Below, piece by piece: positions 43,228 to 53,005 of a DNA stretch of 64,000 nucleotides. A model generated the notes under the pieces. It had not been told where the DNA came from. It made no database searches and worked only from the letters and a program-made list of their open reading frames with translations. The position numbers and the translations under genes were made by a program. The DNA comes from Asticcacaulis sp. AC466 (GTDB lineage Bacteria > Pseudomonadota > Alphaproteobacteria > Caulobacterales > Caulobacteraceae). Numbering within the stretch: the first letter of the stretch is position 1; every line of letters begins with the position of its first letter. The DNA lies in NCBI RefSeq assembly GCF_000495815.1, contig NZ_AWGE01000005.1, positions 310,001-374,000 of the forward strand, written 5' to 3'.

Positions 43228-44481
43228 TTATGCGGATCTGTATCGGCTGATCGCCAGATCGTCTGTGGCTATGGCGGGACGAATGCCGGAAATCAAATCC
43301 GACAGGACGCGCGCCGAACCACACGACATGGTCCAGCCCAGTGTTCCGTGGCCGGTATTGAGATAAAAGTTGCGATATCGCGTCCGTCCGATCACTGGCG
43401 TGCCGTCGGGTGTCATGGGACGCAGGCCGCACCAGAACTTGGCCTCGGTCTGATCGCCGGCCCCGCCGAACAGGTCTTCGACGGAGTGGGTCAAGGTGGC
43501 ACGACGGGCGGCGGGCAGGTCGAGGTTGAATCGGGCGATTTCCGCCATGCCGCCGACGCGGATGCGGTCGCCCAGACGTGTGGTGGCGACCTTGTACGTC
43601 TCGTCCATCACGGTGGATACCGGTGCGCGCGCTTCATTGATAATGGGGAGGGTGATCGAATAGCCCTTGACCGGATAGACCGGTAGATCCAGGCCCAGGG
43701 GGCGGACCAGTTTCGGCGTATAGCTGCCAAGCGCGCCGACGAAGAGATCAGCCTTTATGTCGCCGGTTGCGGTTTCAACCGCCGCTATCCTGTCGCCATC
43801 ATGGCGCAGAGACCGAATGTCGACATTGTACAAAAACTTGACGCCCAGGGCTTCAGCGAGGTGGGCCAGTTCCGTCGTGAATTTGTGGCAGTCCCCTGTT
43901 TCATCATTGGGCAACCGCAGGCCACCGACGATCTTCGAGGCATCAATACCCGGCTCGACGGCCTTGCAAGCGGCGGAATCAAGCAGTTCGAAGGGTACGC
44001 CCCCGGCTCTTAGAACCTCGACATCTTTACCAATATTGTCGATCTGCTTTTGCGTGCGGAAGACTTCCAGCGTGCCCTGCATGCGCTGGTCGTACTGGAT
44101 ACCGGTCTCTGCGCGCAGGTCCATCAGGCAGTCGCGCGAATATTCCGCGATGCGGACCATGCGGCCCTTATTCAGGGCATAGCGCTCACGGGTGCAATTG
44201 CGTAACATGGCCAGCATCCAGCCTATCGTGGCGGGATCGAGGGTTGGCCGAACGATAAGAGGCGCATGTTCCATGAACAGCCACTTGAGCGCCTTTTGGG
44301 GAATACCCGGCGCGGCCCAGGGCGACGAATAGCCCGGGGATATCTCTCCGGCGTTGGCAAAGCTGGTTTCCAGCGCCGCGCCCGACTGACGATCAATGAC
44401 GGTGACGTCATGACCGGCCTTGGCAAGATACCAGGCGGAGGTGACGCCGATGACGCCGGCGCCGAGAATGACGATATTCAT
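43228..44481 (-). CDS. dadA: D-amino acid dehydrogenase
   Basis: A 417-residue FAD-dependent, membrane-associated dehydrogenase that oxidises D-alanine to pyruvate and ammonia. N-terminal FAD fold [28 protein letters not shown], then [22 protein letters not shown], and C-terminal [17 protein letters not shown] and [17 protein letters not shown]. The start overlaps the alr stop (ATGA), giving the classic alanine catabolic pair in reversed order. Confidence 0.95.
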   Translation of the reverse strand: MNIVILGAGVIGVTSAWYLAKAGHDVTVIDRQSGAALETSFANAGEISPGYSSPWAAPGIPQKALKWLFMEHAPLIVRPTLDPATIGWMLAMLRNCTRERYALNKGRMVRIAEYSRDCLMDLRAETGIQYDQRMQGTLEVFRTQKQIDNIGKDVEVLRAGGVPFELLDSAACKAVEPGIDASKIVGGLRLPNDETGDCHKFTTELAHLAEALGVKFLYNVDIRSLRHDGDRIAAVETATGDIKADLFVGALGSYTPKLVRPLGLDLPVYPVKGYSITLPIINEARAPVSTVMDETYKVATTRLGDRIRVGGMAEIARFNLDLPAARRATLTHSVEDLFGGAGDQTEAKFWCGLRPMTPDGTPVIGRTRYRNFYLNTGHGTLGWTMSCGSARVLSDLISGIRPAIATDDLAISRYRSA

Positions 44482-45602
44482 GAGGCCCTCAGATAGTCGC
44501 GATAATACCGGCGGCCGAGTGCCGTCAGGATTTCATAGGATATGGTTCCGGCATCGGCGGCGATAGCGTCGATGGATTGGTGCGGCCCAATAAGTTCGAC
44601 CAGATCGCCCGGCGCCAGCGCGTCGGCGGGCAGGGCGCTGATGTCGATGATGATGCTGTCCATAGAGACGCGGCCGACGATCGGCAGACGGACGCCATCC
44701 AGCCAAGCCGCGCCACGGTTGCTCAATCCGCGCGGCAGGCCGTCGGCATAGCCCGCCGCAATGGTCGCCAGACGCATCTCCTGCGTAGCTGTGAAGGTGC
44801 CGCCGTAGCCGATTTGCGTCCCCGCAGGCACGGAGCGCGTCTGTATAACCGCGACGTCGAGGCGGACGACAGGTGCCATGGGATTGGCCAATCCGACGTG
44901 GGGTGCGCCGCCGTAAAGCGCTATGCCTGGTCGAATGATGGAGGTCTGGTATGCCGGACCCATAAAGGCCCCGCCGGAATTGGCGAAGCTGACCGGGATA
45001 TTTCCGAAGCGGACGGCAATGTCGTGCATGATGTCCCGTTGCCGATCATTGGCCGGATTGGCAGGCTCATCGGCACAGGCGAGGTGGCTCATGAGGAAGC
45101 GCACGTCGAAGCGCGCCTTGAGGTCGTCAGGGTCCAGGCCGCCGGCTTCAGCAGGCGATAAGCCCAGGCGCGACATGCCGGTGTCGAATTGCAGTACGGC
45201 GGGCAATTTTCGGCCACGGGCGACGCCTTCGGCCGCCCACCGCTCGATCTGGTCTGGCGCGTTCAGGACCGGAATAATATCGGCATCGGCGCAAGCCGCT
45301 TCGGCCCCCGGCAGCAGGCCGTTCAGAACGAAAATATCGGCGGCGGGCGGAAGGTGTGGTCGCAGCGCCAGGGCTTCGCTGGCGTGAGCGACAAAAAACA
45401 GCCGGCAGCCCACATCGTAAAGGATATGGCTTACCGGCTCGACGCCCAGACCATAGGCATCGGCCTTAACCACGGCGGCGACTTTTGCGGTTGGCGCCTG
45501 CGCCTGAATGCGTCGGTAATTGGCCGCAATGGCGGCCAGGTCGATGGTAAGAACGCCGCCCATCCCCAAGGCGAGGGCGCATGATTTGGCATTGGCAAGC
45601 AT
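44478..45602 (-). CDS. alr: alanine racemase (catabolic, DadX-like by context)
   Basis: A 374-residue PLP enzyme interconverting L- and D-alanine. The PLP lysine is in [12 protein letters not shown] near the N-terminus; the catalytic tyrosine is in [24 protein letters not shown] and [14 protein letters not shown] are family motifs. Coupled by overlap to dadA, so it probably supplies D-Ala for catabolism; whether it also serves cell-wall synthesis cannot be seen. Start ATG 45602. A 224-bp gap follows before the LysR gene, with no assigned element. Confidence 0.94.
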   Translation of the reverse strand: MLANAKSCALALGMGGVLTIDLAAIAANYRRIQAQAPTAKVAAVVKADAYGLGVEPVSHILYDVGCRLFFVAHASEALALRPHLPPAADIFVLNGLLPGAEAACADADIIPVLNAPDQIERWAAEGVARGRKLPAVLQFDTGMSRLGLSPAEAGGLDPDDLKARFDVRFLMSHLACADEPANPANDRQRDIMHDIAVRFGNIPVSFANSGGAFMGPAYQTSIIRPGIALYGGAPHVGLANPMAPVVRLDVAVIQTRSVPAGTQIGYGGTFTATQEMRLATIAAGYADGLPRGLSNRGAAWLDGVRLPIVGRVSMDSIIIDISALPADALAPGDLVELIGPHQSIDAIAADAGTISYEILTALGRRYYRDYLRAS

Positions 45603-45826
45603 GATCAAAGTTCCGGGGGAGCGGTAAGATCAGGCTATGATAGGCAGGACGGGATGTGCTGTCGATTTTTCGACGAAATACGCGAAGCCTGTGTTGTTTT
45701 TGCGCGTTTTTCTCAATTCTGCACAAAATTATTGCATCAGTTCGCAACCTCCGCCGTCAAGCCCGCCCGAGGACGGAAATCATGAGGCAAGCGGCATAAC
45801 AAAACCCGACGACATCGTGGCCCGCC

Positions 45827-46714
45827 TCAGCGGCCATCGGCCGCCGGCAGGCTCTCCATCAGCCAGTCGCGGAACTGTACCATCGCCGAGGTTTCAGACT
45901 TCGACTGAAGGCGGGTCAGCCAGTAGCTGCCGCGCGAGACATAGATATCGAAGGGCTGGACGATTTGGCCCGATGACAATAGGCGCTCAAACATGAGGGG
46001 CGGCGCCAGGGCGACGCCCACGCCTTGAATCGCCGCCTCCATCATGGCCAGGGACGAGTCGAACATAAGGGCACGTGTCAGTGGGGGGCCGCTGCCTAGC
46101 CCGGCAGCTTCGAACCAGCCCGACCATTCATCCAGGCGGTATGAGCGTAGAAGGGTCTGAGAAAACAAATCCTTTGGGCTGCGCAGCCCGGCGGCGATCT
46201 GGGGGAGGCATAAAACCGACAGAGGCGCTTCGAACAAGCGTATGGCGTGCGTGTCGTGCCACGCACCATTTCCGAACCGGATAGCGTAGTCCAGCCCTTC
46301 CGAGGCGATATCGACGCGATTGTTGTTGGTGGACAGGCGTAGGTCAATGTGCGGGTGCCGTTCGCGTAAACCGGTCAGCCTTGGCAAAAGCCATCCGACG
46401 GCAAAGGTGCCGACTGCGCCCAGGGTGAGAATTTCACGCACATAACCTTCGGTAAACCGGTCAAGTAGATCGGCCATGCGGTCGAAGGACTCCGTCAGGA
46501 CCGGCAGCAAGGCTTCGCCTTCCGCCGTAACTCGCAGACCTCTCGGCAAGCGTTTGAACAGGGTCAGGTTCAGTTGCTCTTCCAGCAGCTTGACCTGATG
46601 ACTGACAGCCGCCTGGGTCACATGCAGTTCGATGGCGGCACGCGTGAAGCTCAGGTGCCGCGCGGACGCTTCAAATGCACGCAGTGCGGTCAAAGGCAGA
46701 TGAGGCCTAGGCAT
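45827..46714 (-). CDS. LysR-family regulator (GcvA-like)
   Basis: A 295-residue regulator. N-terminal winged helix: LPLTALRAFEASARHLSFTRAAIELHVTQAAVSHQVKLLEE, the GcvA/AmpR subgroup pattern. The C-terminal ligand domain holds ILTLGAVGTFAVGWLLPRL. It lies upstream of alr-dadA-ridA on the same strand and may activate it, or act on the divergent TBDR at 46893. Start ATG 46714; a longer in-frame start at 46744 exists. Confidence 0.92.
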   Translation of the reverse strand: MPRPHLPLTALRAFEASARHLSFTRAAIELHVTQAAVSHQVKLLEEQLNLTLFKRLPRGLRVTAEGEALLPVLTESFDRMADLLDRFTEGYVREILTLGAVGTFAVGWLLPRLTGLRERHPHIDLRLSTNNNRVDIASEGLDYAIRFGNGAWHDTHAIRLFEAPLSVLCLPQIAAGLRSPKDLFSQTLLRSYRLDEWSGWFEAAGLGSGPPLTRALMFDSSLAMMEAAIQGVGVALAPPLMFERLLSSGQIVQPFDIYVSRGSYWLTRLQSKSETSAMVQFRDWLMESLPAADGR

Positions 46715-46892
46715 GTAAGATCCAAATTTTTCTAATACCTCCACCCAATTATCATGGTTTGTGCGCGGTAAAAAGGCCTGCTATTTCAAACGAACAATCT
46801 GTCCTTGCCAATCGTGACCATCGGCCGGCAGATTTCAATTCCTAATAAAAAGTTAATATCGTTGTCGTGTGGCGAACAGCGGAGGATATGCT

Positions 46893-49010
46893 GTGCTTTT
46901 AAAAATGCTTCTGATGACCACCGCGGTCACGGTCCTTTCGGCGGGCCGGGTGTCCGCCCAGGAAACCAGTCCACCACCTGCCCAGGCGACCGTCGATGAC
47001 GCGCACACCCAGGTGGTCGTGACCGGACGCAAAAAAGCGGTCAAACGGAAAATCGACAAGACCGTCTACAGCACTGCCGATAATCCAAAGGCTGAAAACG
47101 GGACAGCGCAGGATGTTCTGCAATCCACGCCGACGGTTTCGGTGTCTGCTGAGGGGAATATAGCGGTCAAGGGCAATCCCAATGTCACGGTGTTCATCAA
47201 CGGCAAACCCTCAGCTGTCATGTCAGGCGAGACCCGCGCCGTAGCCTTGCAAACCCTATCGGGCTCGGACATTGCCAGCGTCGAAGTGATTACAAATCCG
47301 TCCGCCGCCTATGCTGCCAATGGCGGTTCGATTATCAATATCGTCCTTAAAAAGAACCGCAAGGCGGGTGCCCACGGCTCCGTTCGCACCAGTGCAACCG
47401 ATCAAGGCCTGTGGAACGTGAACCTGTCGGGCGACTATACAAAAAACAAGCTTTCCCTCCATGGCAGCCTGGGGGTGCGACGGGATGGAAACCTCAAATA
47501 CCGCCAATCCGACGTGAACTGGCGCGATCCCCTAACCGGCAAAGCGGGAGAAAATCAGCAATCCTCCAAGGTGTTTGTGCGCAGATGGGTGCAAAACGCC
47601 AGTGTTGGACTGGACTATGACCTGAGCGAAACGGACAGTTTGAGCGCGTCCGGAACCTATAATTTTCGCCGATCAAGACCGTATTTCGATGAATTCCACC
47701 AGGATTACGAGGGTGGCGCGCTGACTGACGCTTATCACCGCATATCAAAGGGACCTAACCAGCAATCCGACAGCAGCCTCACCCTAGGGTACAACCATCA
47801 GGATGACGATACGATCGTAAAGGCGGCGATACAGCACAGCGGCACGGTCAATCTGGTCGACAAGTCGTTTCGGAACCTATTTGTCTACCCTCAGACGCCG
47901 CCCGGTTACGAACGCATATTGAACAAGGCGGGTCATAATCTCGATCAGGCCACGTTCGACTATGCCCGTCCGGTCACGGGCATTGGGCAGGTGAGCATGG
48001 GGATAGAATATCGCAGGGACGCCAACCGGATCGGCAATTATTTTGCCAGCGTCGATCCCCTAACCGACGCGGAAACTGTGGATTTCGACGCCACACACCG
48101 CTACCAGGTAATCGATATCCAGAAATCGGCCTATGTCACTGCCCAGGTGACCTGGGCGAGCCGATGGGAGGCCCTGATCGGTGCGCGCCTCGAAGCCGTG
48201 ACGACTCGTCTGGAAGGCGAGGCGCGCGTAGCCATTCGGGTTGCCTCATACCAAAGCCTCAATCCCAGCCTGCATCTGAAATACAGCCTCGATGGCGACA
48301 AAAGCCTGTCGCTCAGCTATCGGCAAAGCTTGCAAAGGCCAGATCCTCGCGATCTCAGTCCATATACGACCTATTGGGATGCGCAAAACCTTTTTGTCGG
48401 CAATCCCAATCTGAAGCCGCAACCGGTCAAGTCATTGGAACTGACCTATGATGCCAGCCGTGAAGATTTGAGCCGTAGCTTAGGTGTTTTTTACCGCAGA
48501 AGCACAGATACGGTGGTCGATGTTCGCACCTTTACCAACGACAATATCCTCCTCAACAGCAAGCAAAATGCCGGCAAAGGACTGTCGACGGGTCTTACCG
48601 GGTCCGTCGATTGGCGCCTGCCCAAGGGCCTTCATATAAGCACCGATGCCAGCATCTATTACCTCGAACTAGACACGATTGACCTGACGGTGCCGGTACA
48701 CCAATCCGGGCTCTCCTATTACGCCAACCTGGCCATGGACTATAGCTCAGGGGCAAACCAATTTGCCTTCGACGCCCATATTACGGGACCAAGCCTTACG
48801 CCCCAGGGCACGGAGTCTGCCACCAACACGATCAATGCGACCTGGAAAAGACGTCTGACGCCGCGCCTGACTTTTACCTTTAGCGCCAGCGACGTCCTCG
48901 ACGGATCGAAGCAAAGCTACACTACGGACACCTCAACCTTCACCCAGCGGGGCTACAACCACTTTGTCGCGCGGCGGGTCTATGTTGGTTTGGTGTACAA
49001 GATCGGATAG
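46893..49010 (+). CDS. TonB-dependent receptor/outer-membrane beta-barrel protein
   Basis: A 705-residue receptor. Start chosen as GTG 46893 because GGAGGA lies 6 nt upstream and a good signal peptide follows (LLMTTAVTVLSAGRVSAQ). It has a TonB box-like TQVVVTGRKK and a plug with DVLQSTPTVSVSAEGNIAVKG and DIASVEVITNPSAAYAANGGSIINIVLKK. The barrel ends YVGLVYKIG. The plug is close in sequence to that of the convergent receptor at 49024, so the two are paralogues. Ligand unknown. Confidence 0.9.
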   Translation: MLLKMLLMTTAVTVLSAGRVSAQETSPPPAQATVDDAHTQVVVTGRKKAVKRKIDKTVYSTADNPKAENGTAQDVLQSTPTVSVSAEGNIAVKGNPNVTVFINGKPSAVMSGETRAVALQTLSGSDIASVEVITNPSAAYAANGGSIINIVLKKNRKAGAHGSVRTSATDQGLWNVNLSGDYTKNKLSLHGSLGVRRDGNLKYRQSDVNWRDPLTGKAGENQQSSKVFVRRWVQNASVGLDYDLSETDSLSASGTYNFRRSRPYFDEFHQDYEGGALTDAYHRISKGPNQQSDSSLTLGYNHQDDDTIVKAAIQHSGTVNLVDKSFRNLFVYPQTPPGYERILNKAGHNLDQATFDYARPVTGIGQVSMGIEYRRDANRIGNYFASVDPLTDAETVDFDATHRYQVIDIQKSAYVTAQVTWASRWEALIGARLEAVTTRLEGEARVAIRVASYQSLNPSLHLKYSLDGDKSLSLSYRQSLQRPDPRDLSPYTTYWDAQNLFVGNPNLKPQPVKSLELTYDASREDLSRSLGVFYRRSTDTVVDVRTFTNDNILLNSKQNAGKGLSTGLTGSVDWRLPKGLHISTDASIYYLELDTIDLTVPVHQSGLSYYANLAMDYSSGANQFAFDAHITGPSLTPQGTESATNTINATWKRRLTPRLTFTFSASDVLDGSKQSYTTDTSTFTQRGYNHFVARRVYVGLVYKIG

Positions 49011-49023
49011 GCCAGTACGCCAG

Positions 49024-51423
49024 CTATTGACGCCAGCGTCCGCCGCCACGATCGCCATCATCGCCTTGCGGCCGCGGTCCGCGCGGCCCGTCTCCGCGCT
49101 GGCGGTTAATGACCTTGCCGAACGTATAGCGCAGATTGACCATAAAGGTTGCGGCTTGGTCGTAACGTTCGGTGTAGCTACGCTGTACGCTGTTGAAACT
49201 GTAGGTCTTGCTGGCCGGGCCTACGATGATATTGGACGCATTGAACGTCAAGATCAGCTTGCTGGGGACAATCTGGTGCTGCCACGACAGGCCAAGGGTC
49301 GTTTGGGGCGTGACGCGGCGTTCGACGGTATTTGTTTCGCCGCGGTAAAGAACACGGAAGCTGTAGGTATTTACACGATCCGGGCGATAATTTGTATTGA
49401 GGCTGAGATTTGAAAACGGCCCCTTGGATTCGACCGGTTGGTGGGTGAAGACATCGGTGTATCGGGTATCTGTATAGGTGTAGGTGCCGTTCAGATTGAT
49501 GTTCAGCTTTCGATCGAAAAGGCGCGACGACAGCGAGGCCGTGAGGCCCTGATTGTGGCTTGAACCGCTGTTCTGATAGCTCGTCAATAGCACGTCTGGC
49601 TGGCCGGGCAGGAAGCTGGAGACGGTTTCGATACTGCCCGTCGTGGCGTTATAGAAGGCCTGGAGATTTAGGTTTGTCGTCTTGCCGTCGTGCGTATAAG
49701 CCAGGTCGTACTTATCAGTCTGTGATGGCTTCAGGTTTGAATTGCCCGACCGTGCGGTCAGTCCATCTGCGCTGATGACCACCAGCGGATCGAGCTGCGA
49801 GCCTGTCGGTCGTTGGATTTTGCGACTATAGGCCAGTTTCAGGTTGTCCTTGTCCGTTGCCTTGTAGGTGAAGAACACACTGGGACTGTAGTTCATCATA
49901 TCGCGAGTCGCGGTTACTGCCGTTGCCGGCAACAGGGGGTTGGCAGACAAAAGCTTCTGATGAAGGTCTTCGACCCGCAGCCCCGCTTGAAAGCCTAGCT
50001 TGCCAAACTGCTGCTGATAGGTGGCATAGGCGGCGCTCAAGACCTCATCGTCGTCGAATTGGCGCACGCCGGACGGCGAGGGGGACGCCGGTGACGAAAC
50101 CGGTTCTGCCAAAGACAGCGACCGGTAATTGTATGAGTCGCTGACCGTATGTTCTATGTCCCAGCCGAGCTGGATCTGCCGTTGTGTCTCGTCATAATTG
50201 CCAAGCGGATGAGACCAGTCGCCGCTGAAGCCGTCGACGACTTTTTTAGTCTTTGACGCATAGGTCGTATAGATGTCGTCCGCTGCGGGCTGATTGCGGA
50301 CGCTTCGGGTCACGGTAACACCATCATTGAGGCTGCTGCTGTGCCACAGCTGCATCTTGAAATCCTCGGTCGAGCCAACCTGGCCGCGATGGTCGTAGGT
50401 CAGGCGAAAATCGAGATTTTCATTCGGCGCGACAGAATTGCTCAGCCGGGCAATGTCGCTGATAAGGGTATGGTCGCGGTCATAGGACAAGGTCTCGCTG
50501 GCGCCGACGCTGCGACTGTCGCGACGGCTATAGCTGAGATCGGCCGTCAGGTCGTCGCGATCGGTAAAGTCGTATTCCGCCGTCATATTGGCGGAGATGT
50601 TGTTATTTGAGGACTTGCTGACGGTATTGGTCAGGTCCTCGCGCGTGACATCGCCGGTTGCCGGATCGAGGCGATAGCGGTCACTCAGGCTTTTCACCTT
50701 GGGCGCCTGGCCGCCGGACGCTTGACCGCCACCACCACGGCCATTGCCTCCGCCGCCATGGTTGAGGTTGAGGCTACCATTAAGCTTGAGCTTGCCGATC
50801 GTCTTGCCAGTGCGGAAGCCGACACTGGCCCGCCCCTGGTCGCCGACACTTGCGTTCACGGAGGTTTGCGGGCGAAGGGCGCGGCCACGCTTCATGACAA
50901 TATTGATAATGCCGCCGGCACTGTCCGAACCATATGCGGCGCCGGGATTGGGGATGACCTCGATCGAATCGATATCGTCCGCCGCCAGGCTTTGCAGCGA
51001 AAAGGCGCGGTTATCGCCCTGCATCTGCGCCGATTTTTTGCCGTTCACATAGACCTGCACGCCGGAATTGCCGCGTAAAGACACCGTGCCATCATTATCC
51101 ACGGTAACCGCCGGCACATTGTTCAGGACGTCGGCAGCCGACCCCGTTGTTGCCTGAGGATCCTGTTTCACATCATAGACGTCGCGGTCTATCTTGTGCT
51201 GAATGATCGGCTTGTCAGCGGTGATGGTGACAACGGTCGTGTCGTCGCTGGCGCTTGCGGTGTCGGGGTTTGTCGCCGTCTTGGCCGGAGCCTTGCCGGC
51301 GGCGGGTGTTACCGGTGCAGCGGGCGTCGATGCGCCAGATGTCGGGGTGGCCTGTTGGGCATGAGCCGTGCCGATCCACAGAAGGGCGGCGGTCATGAGG
51401 AGCGCGGATCGGCGGAACGGCAT
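49024..51423 (-). CDS. TonB-dependent receptor/outer-membrane beta-barrel protein with low-complexity segments
   Basis: A 799-residue receptor with signal peptide (ALLMTAALLWIGTAHAQ), an Ala/Pro/Thr-rich linker, TTVVTITADKP and plug motifs (AADVLNNVPAVTVDNDGTVSLRG, DIDSIEVIPNPGAAYGSDSAGGIINIVMKRG). Two oddities: a Gly-rich insert (GGGGNGRGGGGQASGG, around 50705-50755) and a C-terminal tail after the expected final strand FMVNLRYTFGKV, made of Arg, Gly, Asp and Pro (49024-49110). Its stop faces the stop of the 46893 receptor across 13 bp. ATG 51423 was chosen as the start of the signal peptide. Confidence 0.9.
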   Translation of the reverse strand: MPFRRSALLMTAALLWIGTAHAQQATPTSGASTPAAPVTPAAGKAPAKTATNPDTASASDDTTVVTITADKPIIQHKIDRDVYDVKQDPQATTGSAADVLNNVPAVTVDNDGTVSLRGNSGVQVYVNGKKSAQMQGDNRAFSLQSLAADDIDSIEVIPNPGAAYGSDSAGGIINIVMKRGRALRPQTSVNASVGDQGRASVGFRTGKTIGKLKLNGSLNLNHGGGGNGRGGGGQASGGQAPKVKSLSDRYRLDPATGDVTREDLTNTVSKSSNNNISANMTAEYDFTDRDDLTADLSYSRRDSRSVGASETLSYDRDHTLISDIARLSNSVAPNENLDFRLTYDHRGQVGSTEDFKMQLWHSSSLNDGVTVTRSVRNQPAADDIYTTYASKTKKVVDGFSGDWSHPLGNYDETQRQIQLGWDIEHTVSDSYNYRSLSLAEPVSSPASPSPSGVRQFDDDEVLSAAYATYQQQFGKLGFQAGLRVEDLHQKLLSANPLLPATAVTATRDMMNYSPSVFFTYKATDKDNLKLAYSRKIQRPTGSQLDPLVVISADGLTARSGNSNLKPSQTDKYDLAYTHDGKTTNLNLQAFYNATTGSIETVSSFLPGQPDVLLTSYQNSGSSHNQGLTASLSSRLFDRKLNINLNGTYTYTDTRYTDVFTHQPVESKGPFSNLSLNTNYRPDRVNTYSFRVLYRGETNTVERRVTPQTTLGLSWQHQIVPSKLILTFNASNIIVGPASKTYSFNSVQRSYTERYDQAATFMVNLRYTFGKVINRQRGDGPRGPRPQGDDGDRGGGRWRQ

Positions 51424-51595
51424 AAAGCTATGTCTCGGAGAAAAGGAACCTACAGGAGCGAACGTCAGGACAGGCAATATCCGTCTCGCCGAACGCACAA
51501 ATGATCCGGTAGCGATATTTTTAGCACAAGCGCTCAAAGTTGATCGATTGCGACACTCCAGCGCCGTACGCGCCTTGGGCGCTGCGCCGAGGCGG

Positions 51596-52549
51596 TCAGC
51601 CTTTTAGGCCATGGCGCTGTAGAAAATCGAAGACGGTCGGCACCCAGGGCAGGACAAAGCCATCCTTGCGCACCGGGAAGCCGTGGGTCGCTCCCTCCCA
51701 CAGGTGCAGTTCAGAGGCGATCTTGTGGGCTTTCAGAGCTTGATACATCAAGATAGCGTTCTGCATAGGGACCACGGGATCGTCGGTTGTGCCGCCGACA
51801 AAGGTGGGCGGTGTGTCAGCAGCAACATGCAATTCAATCGAGGCCGCGTCACGCGCGGCCTGTGTCGGTGCCTCTCCCAGGGCCTGTTTCAGTGACCCTT
51901 TGTGCGCATATGGTTCGGTCATGGTGACGACCGGATACATCATGGCGGCAACCGTAGGCCTCGCGTCGAAGTTGTCCACGGCGTCGACGGGTGCGTAGGT
52001 CTGTTTTGCCGCGCGTGTCGCCAGCAAGCCGGCGACGTGGCCACCGGCGGAAAAGCCGATAACGCCGACTCGGTTGGGATCGAGCCCCAGTTCGCCGCTG
52101 CGTGAACGAATCAACCGCATGGCGCGTTGGGCGTCTTGAAGTGCAACCTCGGGGCCGGCGCCCCAGCCATCTGCCGGCAGGCGATAGCATAGGGTAAAGG
52201 TCGTTACCCCTTGCTCGGCCAGCCAGGCATCGATGTCCCCGCCCGCCTTGCTGACCGCGACACGTACATACCCGCCGCCGGGCACGATCAGCATGGCCGA
52301 GCCATTCGGTTTGGCCGGGCGACGGATGGCAAGCCAAGGTTTTCGGACATGCAAAAATGCCGTGTCGTTGGGATCGGCGCTGCGTAAAACGGTTTCTTCC
52401 TTCGCCGTTACGGCCTCGCCGCCCGGAGGATTGGCCGGCCGCCAGAGGTCATGCACGGTAATGGTCGAGCTCGACGATTGCGCCACGGTTACGGAGGGCA
52501 AGGCGGCAGCAGCCGCGCCAATGGTCATCAGGAAACGGCGGTTGAGCAT
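51596..52549 (-). CDS. exported alpha/beta-hydrolase (acetylesterase-like)
   Basis: A 317-residue hydrolase with signal peptide (RRFLMTIGAAAAALPSVTVAQ). Oxyanion region LIVPGGGYVRVA, nucleophile elbow GFSAGGHVAG, and the end motif EGATHGFPVRKDG containing the catalytic His. It resembles BD-FAE/acetyl-xylan-esterase-like enzymes that deacetylate plant polysaccharides. Divergent from the long TBDR at 53006, with palindromes between, so it probably helps use the glycan that receptor takes up. Substrate is inferred. Confidence 0.88.
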   Translation of the reverse strand: MLNRRFLMTIGAAAAALPSVTVAQSSSSTITVHDLWRPANPPGGEAVTAKEETVLRSADPNDTAFLHVRKPWLAIRRPAKPNGSAMLIVPGGGYVRVAVSKAGGDIDAWLAEQGVTTFTLCYRLPADGWGAGPEVALQDAQRAMRLIRSRSGELGLDPNRVGVIGFSAGGHVAGLLATRAAKQTYAPVDAVDNFDARPTVAAMMYPVVTMTEPYAHKGSLKQALGEAPTQAARDAASIELHVAADTPPTFVGGTTDDPVVPMQNAILMYQALKAHKIASELHLWEGATHGFPVRKDGFVLPWVPTVFDFLQRHGLKG

Positions 52550-52813
52550 CGGGCCTCGCGTGACTGTTAATGATAAATTATGCTTGCTGTCGATTATAAC
52601 ACGTATCAGCTTAGATCTGCACTTGATTTTTCGCGTAAAACTGCGCCCGTGGATGGGCTTTCGCTGCGATTTTTGGCGTCTGGCTTTAATCCGGCCTGGC
52701 AAGTCCGTTGATAGCGCTGTCATCCCTTTTAAAATAAAGCGTCAAGCTCTCTTACAGTATAGATTGGCGCATTAAGTCTCAAGATAGACTATAGTGGCAG
52801 ACAAGCCACATTG

Positions 52814-52827
52814 TATCAAATTTGATA
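52814..52827. promoter_or_regulatory. perfect palindrome TATCAAATTTGATA
   Basis: A 14-bp perfect palindrome in the 456-bp divergent region (52550-53005) between the esterase and the long TBDR. The region also holds a run of A and T and a TTGACA at 52843-52848, without a clear -10 at standard spacing. It is a candidate operator. Confidence 0.4.
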
Positions 52828-52924
52828 TAAAAAAACGTCTTTTTGACATTTTTTCATTGCGAATTTTGCAAAGAGACCGCTAACATGCGGGGAAGGCGAT
52901 CAGGTTTGTACACCTAATTCGATA

Positions 52925-52938
52925 TGACACCGGTGTCA
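52925..52938. promoter_or_regulatory. perfect palindrome TGACACCGGTGTCA
   Basis: A 14-bp perfect palindrome, 67 nt before the long TBDR start. It fits the TGNNANCGNTNNCA pattern typical of LacI-family operators in Caulobacter-type sugar regulons. Ten bases recur upstream of the LamG-type gene (4289). It differs from the CAAACG-type sites of the alpha-galactoside locus, so a different regulator is likely. Confidence 0.6.
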
Positions 52939-53005
52939 AAATCAAGATAACCTGCCAAAAACCAGAACCAAGGCTGATCCACAGCCATAAATCAGGGACG
53001 AAAAA

